Below, piece by piece: positions 4,653 through 5,273 of a DNA stretch of 5,273 nucleotides. This stretch comes from Nanobdellota archaeon (lineage in GTDB: Archaea > Nanobdellota > Nanobdellia > Woesearchaeales > GCA-2686295): positions 1 to 5,273 of the forward strand of contig JAHJDK010000191.1 in NCBI GenBank assembly GCA_018812505.1. Direction: 5' to 3'. Each line of letters begins with the position of its first letter. Position 1 is the first letter of the stretch. The notes below the pieces were generated by a model, which was not told where the DNA came from, searched no databases, and saw only the letters and a list, made by a program, of their open reading frames with translations. The translations under genes and the position numbers were made by a program.

Positions 4653-5273
4653 TTATTTTTTCCTCCCGATTCTTAAAGCATTCAGTATAACAGCCAAACT
4701 CAAACCCATATCTCCAACAGCAACAGCTAACCATAAGGTAACAATACCAGGAAACGTCAAAATAGCAAAAGAACTTTTAATTAAAATGGAAATGGAAACA
4801 TTTTGTTTTACCACAGACATTGTTTTTTTGCTCAAATTAATAAGATAACTCACTTTTGTCAAATCATCATGCATTAATGCAATATCAGCTGTTTCAATTG
4901 CTATATCAGAACCAATAGCACCCATAGCTATGCCAACATCTGCCTTTGCTAGAGCAGGAGCATCATTTACCCCATCACCTATCATAACTACATGCCCATA
5001 TTTCTTTAACAACTTATCAATAACATTGACTTTGTCTTCAGGCAGAAGTTCTGCATAATACTCATCAATAACAAGTTTCTTTGCAATAGCCTTTGCTACT
5101 CTTTCATTATCTCCTGTAAGCATTACTGTTTTAATTCCTTTATTTTTTAGCTCTTTTATAGTGTTTAAAGAGGCATTCCTAATCTTATCCATCAACGCAA
5201 TTATACCAATAATATGATTACTATTGCCAACTAACACAATGGTTTTCCCTTCGTTTTCAAGCCTTTCTATTAA
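4653..5273 (-). CDS. P1B-type metal-exporting ATPase, Zn/Cd/Pb (ZntA/CadA-like) subtype, C-terminal part
   Basis: The frame is open at the right edge, so the N-terminus, metal-binding domain, TM1-6 and the DKTGT phosphorylation site lie outside the window. The 206 visible residues hold the end of the P/N domain. They include LTGDN (codons near 5120-5106) and GDGVNDAP (4976-4953), the Mg-binding hinge of P-type ATPases, and then the last two membrane helices. TM7 has QNVSISILIK with a Lys at codon 4778-4776, and TM8 has GDMG with an Asp at 4712-4710, ending LNALRIGRKK. A Lys in TM7 and an Asp in TM8 mark the P1B-2 group (ZntA, CadA), not the Cu group, which has an MxxSS TM8 motif. It would pump soft divalent metals out of the cytoplasm using ATP. 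The GTG at 5237 is internal, not the start. Confidence 0.92.
   Translation of the reverse strand, partial: LIERLENEGKTIVLVGNSNHIIGIIALMDKIRNASLNTIKELKNKGIKTVMLTGDNERVAKAIAKKLVIDEYYAELLPEDKVNVIDKLLKKYGHVVMIGDGVNDAPALAKADVGIAMGAIGSDIAIETADIALMHDDLTKVSYLINLSKKTMSVVKQNVSISILIKSSFAILTFPGIVTLWLAVAVGDMGLSLAVILNALRIGRKK

Noticed and set aside
4600..4734. N-terminal extension of regulator paralogue 2 with a Cys-rich start (MVSCCCW...)
   Set aside because: It is the ATPase C-terminal membrane-helix sequence read in another frame. Paralogue alignment and the position of the first TM helix place the start at 4599 or 4578.

Overview
All genes in this window run on the minus strand, so transcription goes from high to low coordinates. 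The window looks archaeal. Several genes have a TATA-like box centred about 24-28 nt before the ATG, as expected for leaderless transcripts. Genes inside operons instead carry GGTGA/GTGAT-type Shine-Dalgarno sequences. A T-rich tract resembles an archaeal terminator, and membrane-tethered winged-helix regulators of this kind are familiar from archaea. The low GC content and the gene types would fit a DPANN-like or other uncultivated archaeon, but that placement is inference.

Layout in transcription order. (1) 5273-4653: the C-terminal part of a P1B-type metal ATPase, with the Zn/Cd/Pb subtype features in its last two membrane helices. (2) 4599-4141: a small membrane protein with two TM helices, an outside loop carrying C-x-H-x-D-x-C-P, and a cytoplasmic winged helix. 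(3) 4087-3011: a membrane-anchored thioredoxin-fold protein (DsbA/GILT-like) with a single-Cys CPYG active site. (4) 2959-2474: a two-TM protein with a Cys-rich C-terminus. (5) 2473-1277: a SufS-type cysteine desulfurase. (6) 1276-1063: an intergenic region holding a 67-bp MITE-like element with 10-bp inverted ends and a 9-bp target duplication. (7) 1062-850: a [4Fe-4S] ferredoxin. (8) 844-638: a DUF1858 CxxC protein. (9) 591-85: a paralogue of gene 2. (10) 36-1: the start of a gene whose product begins with a CPLC motif and runs off the window.

The main observation is a repeated module. Each of the two paralogous membrane regulators is followed, at or just after its stop codon, by the palindrome TGAAAC-TR-GTTTCA. 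In both cases a TATA box begins 7-8 bp downstream of the palindrome, and the ATG of a thiol-protein gene lies about 26 bp beyond the TATA centre. The predicted recognition helices of the two regulators are nearly identical. I infer a one-component signalling system in which an envelope thiol/metal-sensing loop is fused to a DNA-binding domain and controls the adjacent thiol or metal-handling genes. The window's genes share a thiol, sulfur and metal theme: metal export, disulfide chemistry, cysteine desulfuration, ferredoxin and redox-disulfide proteins.
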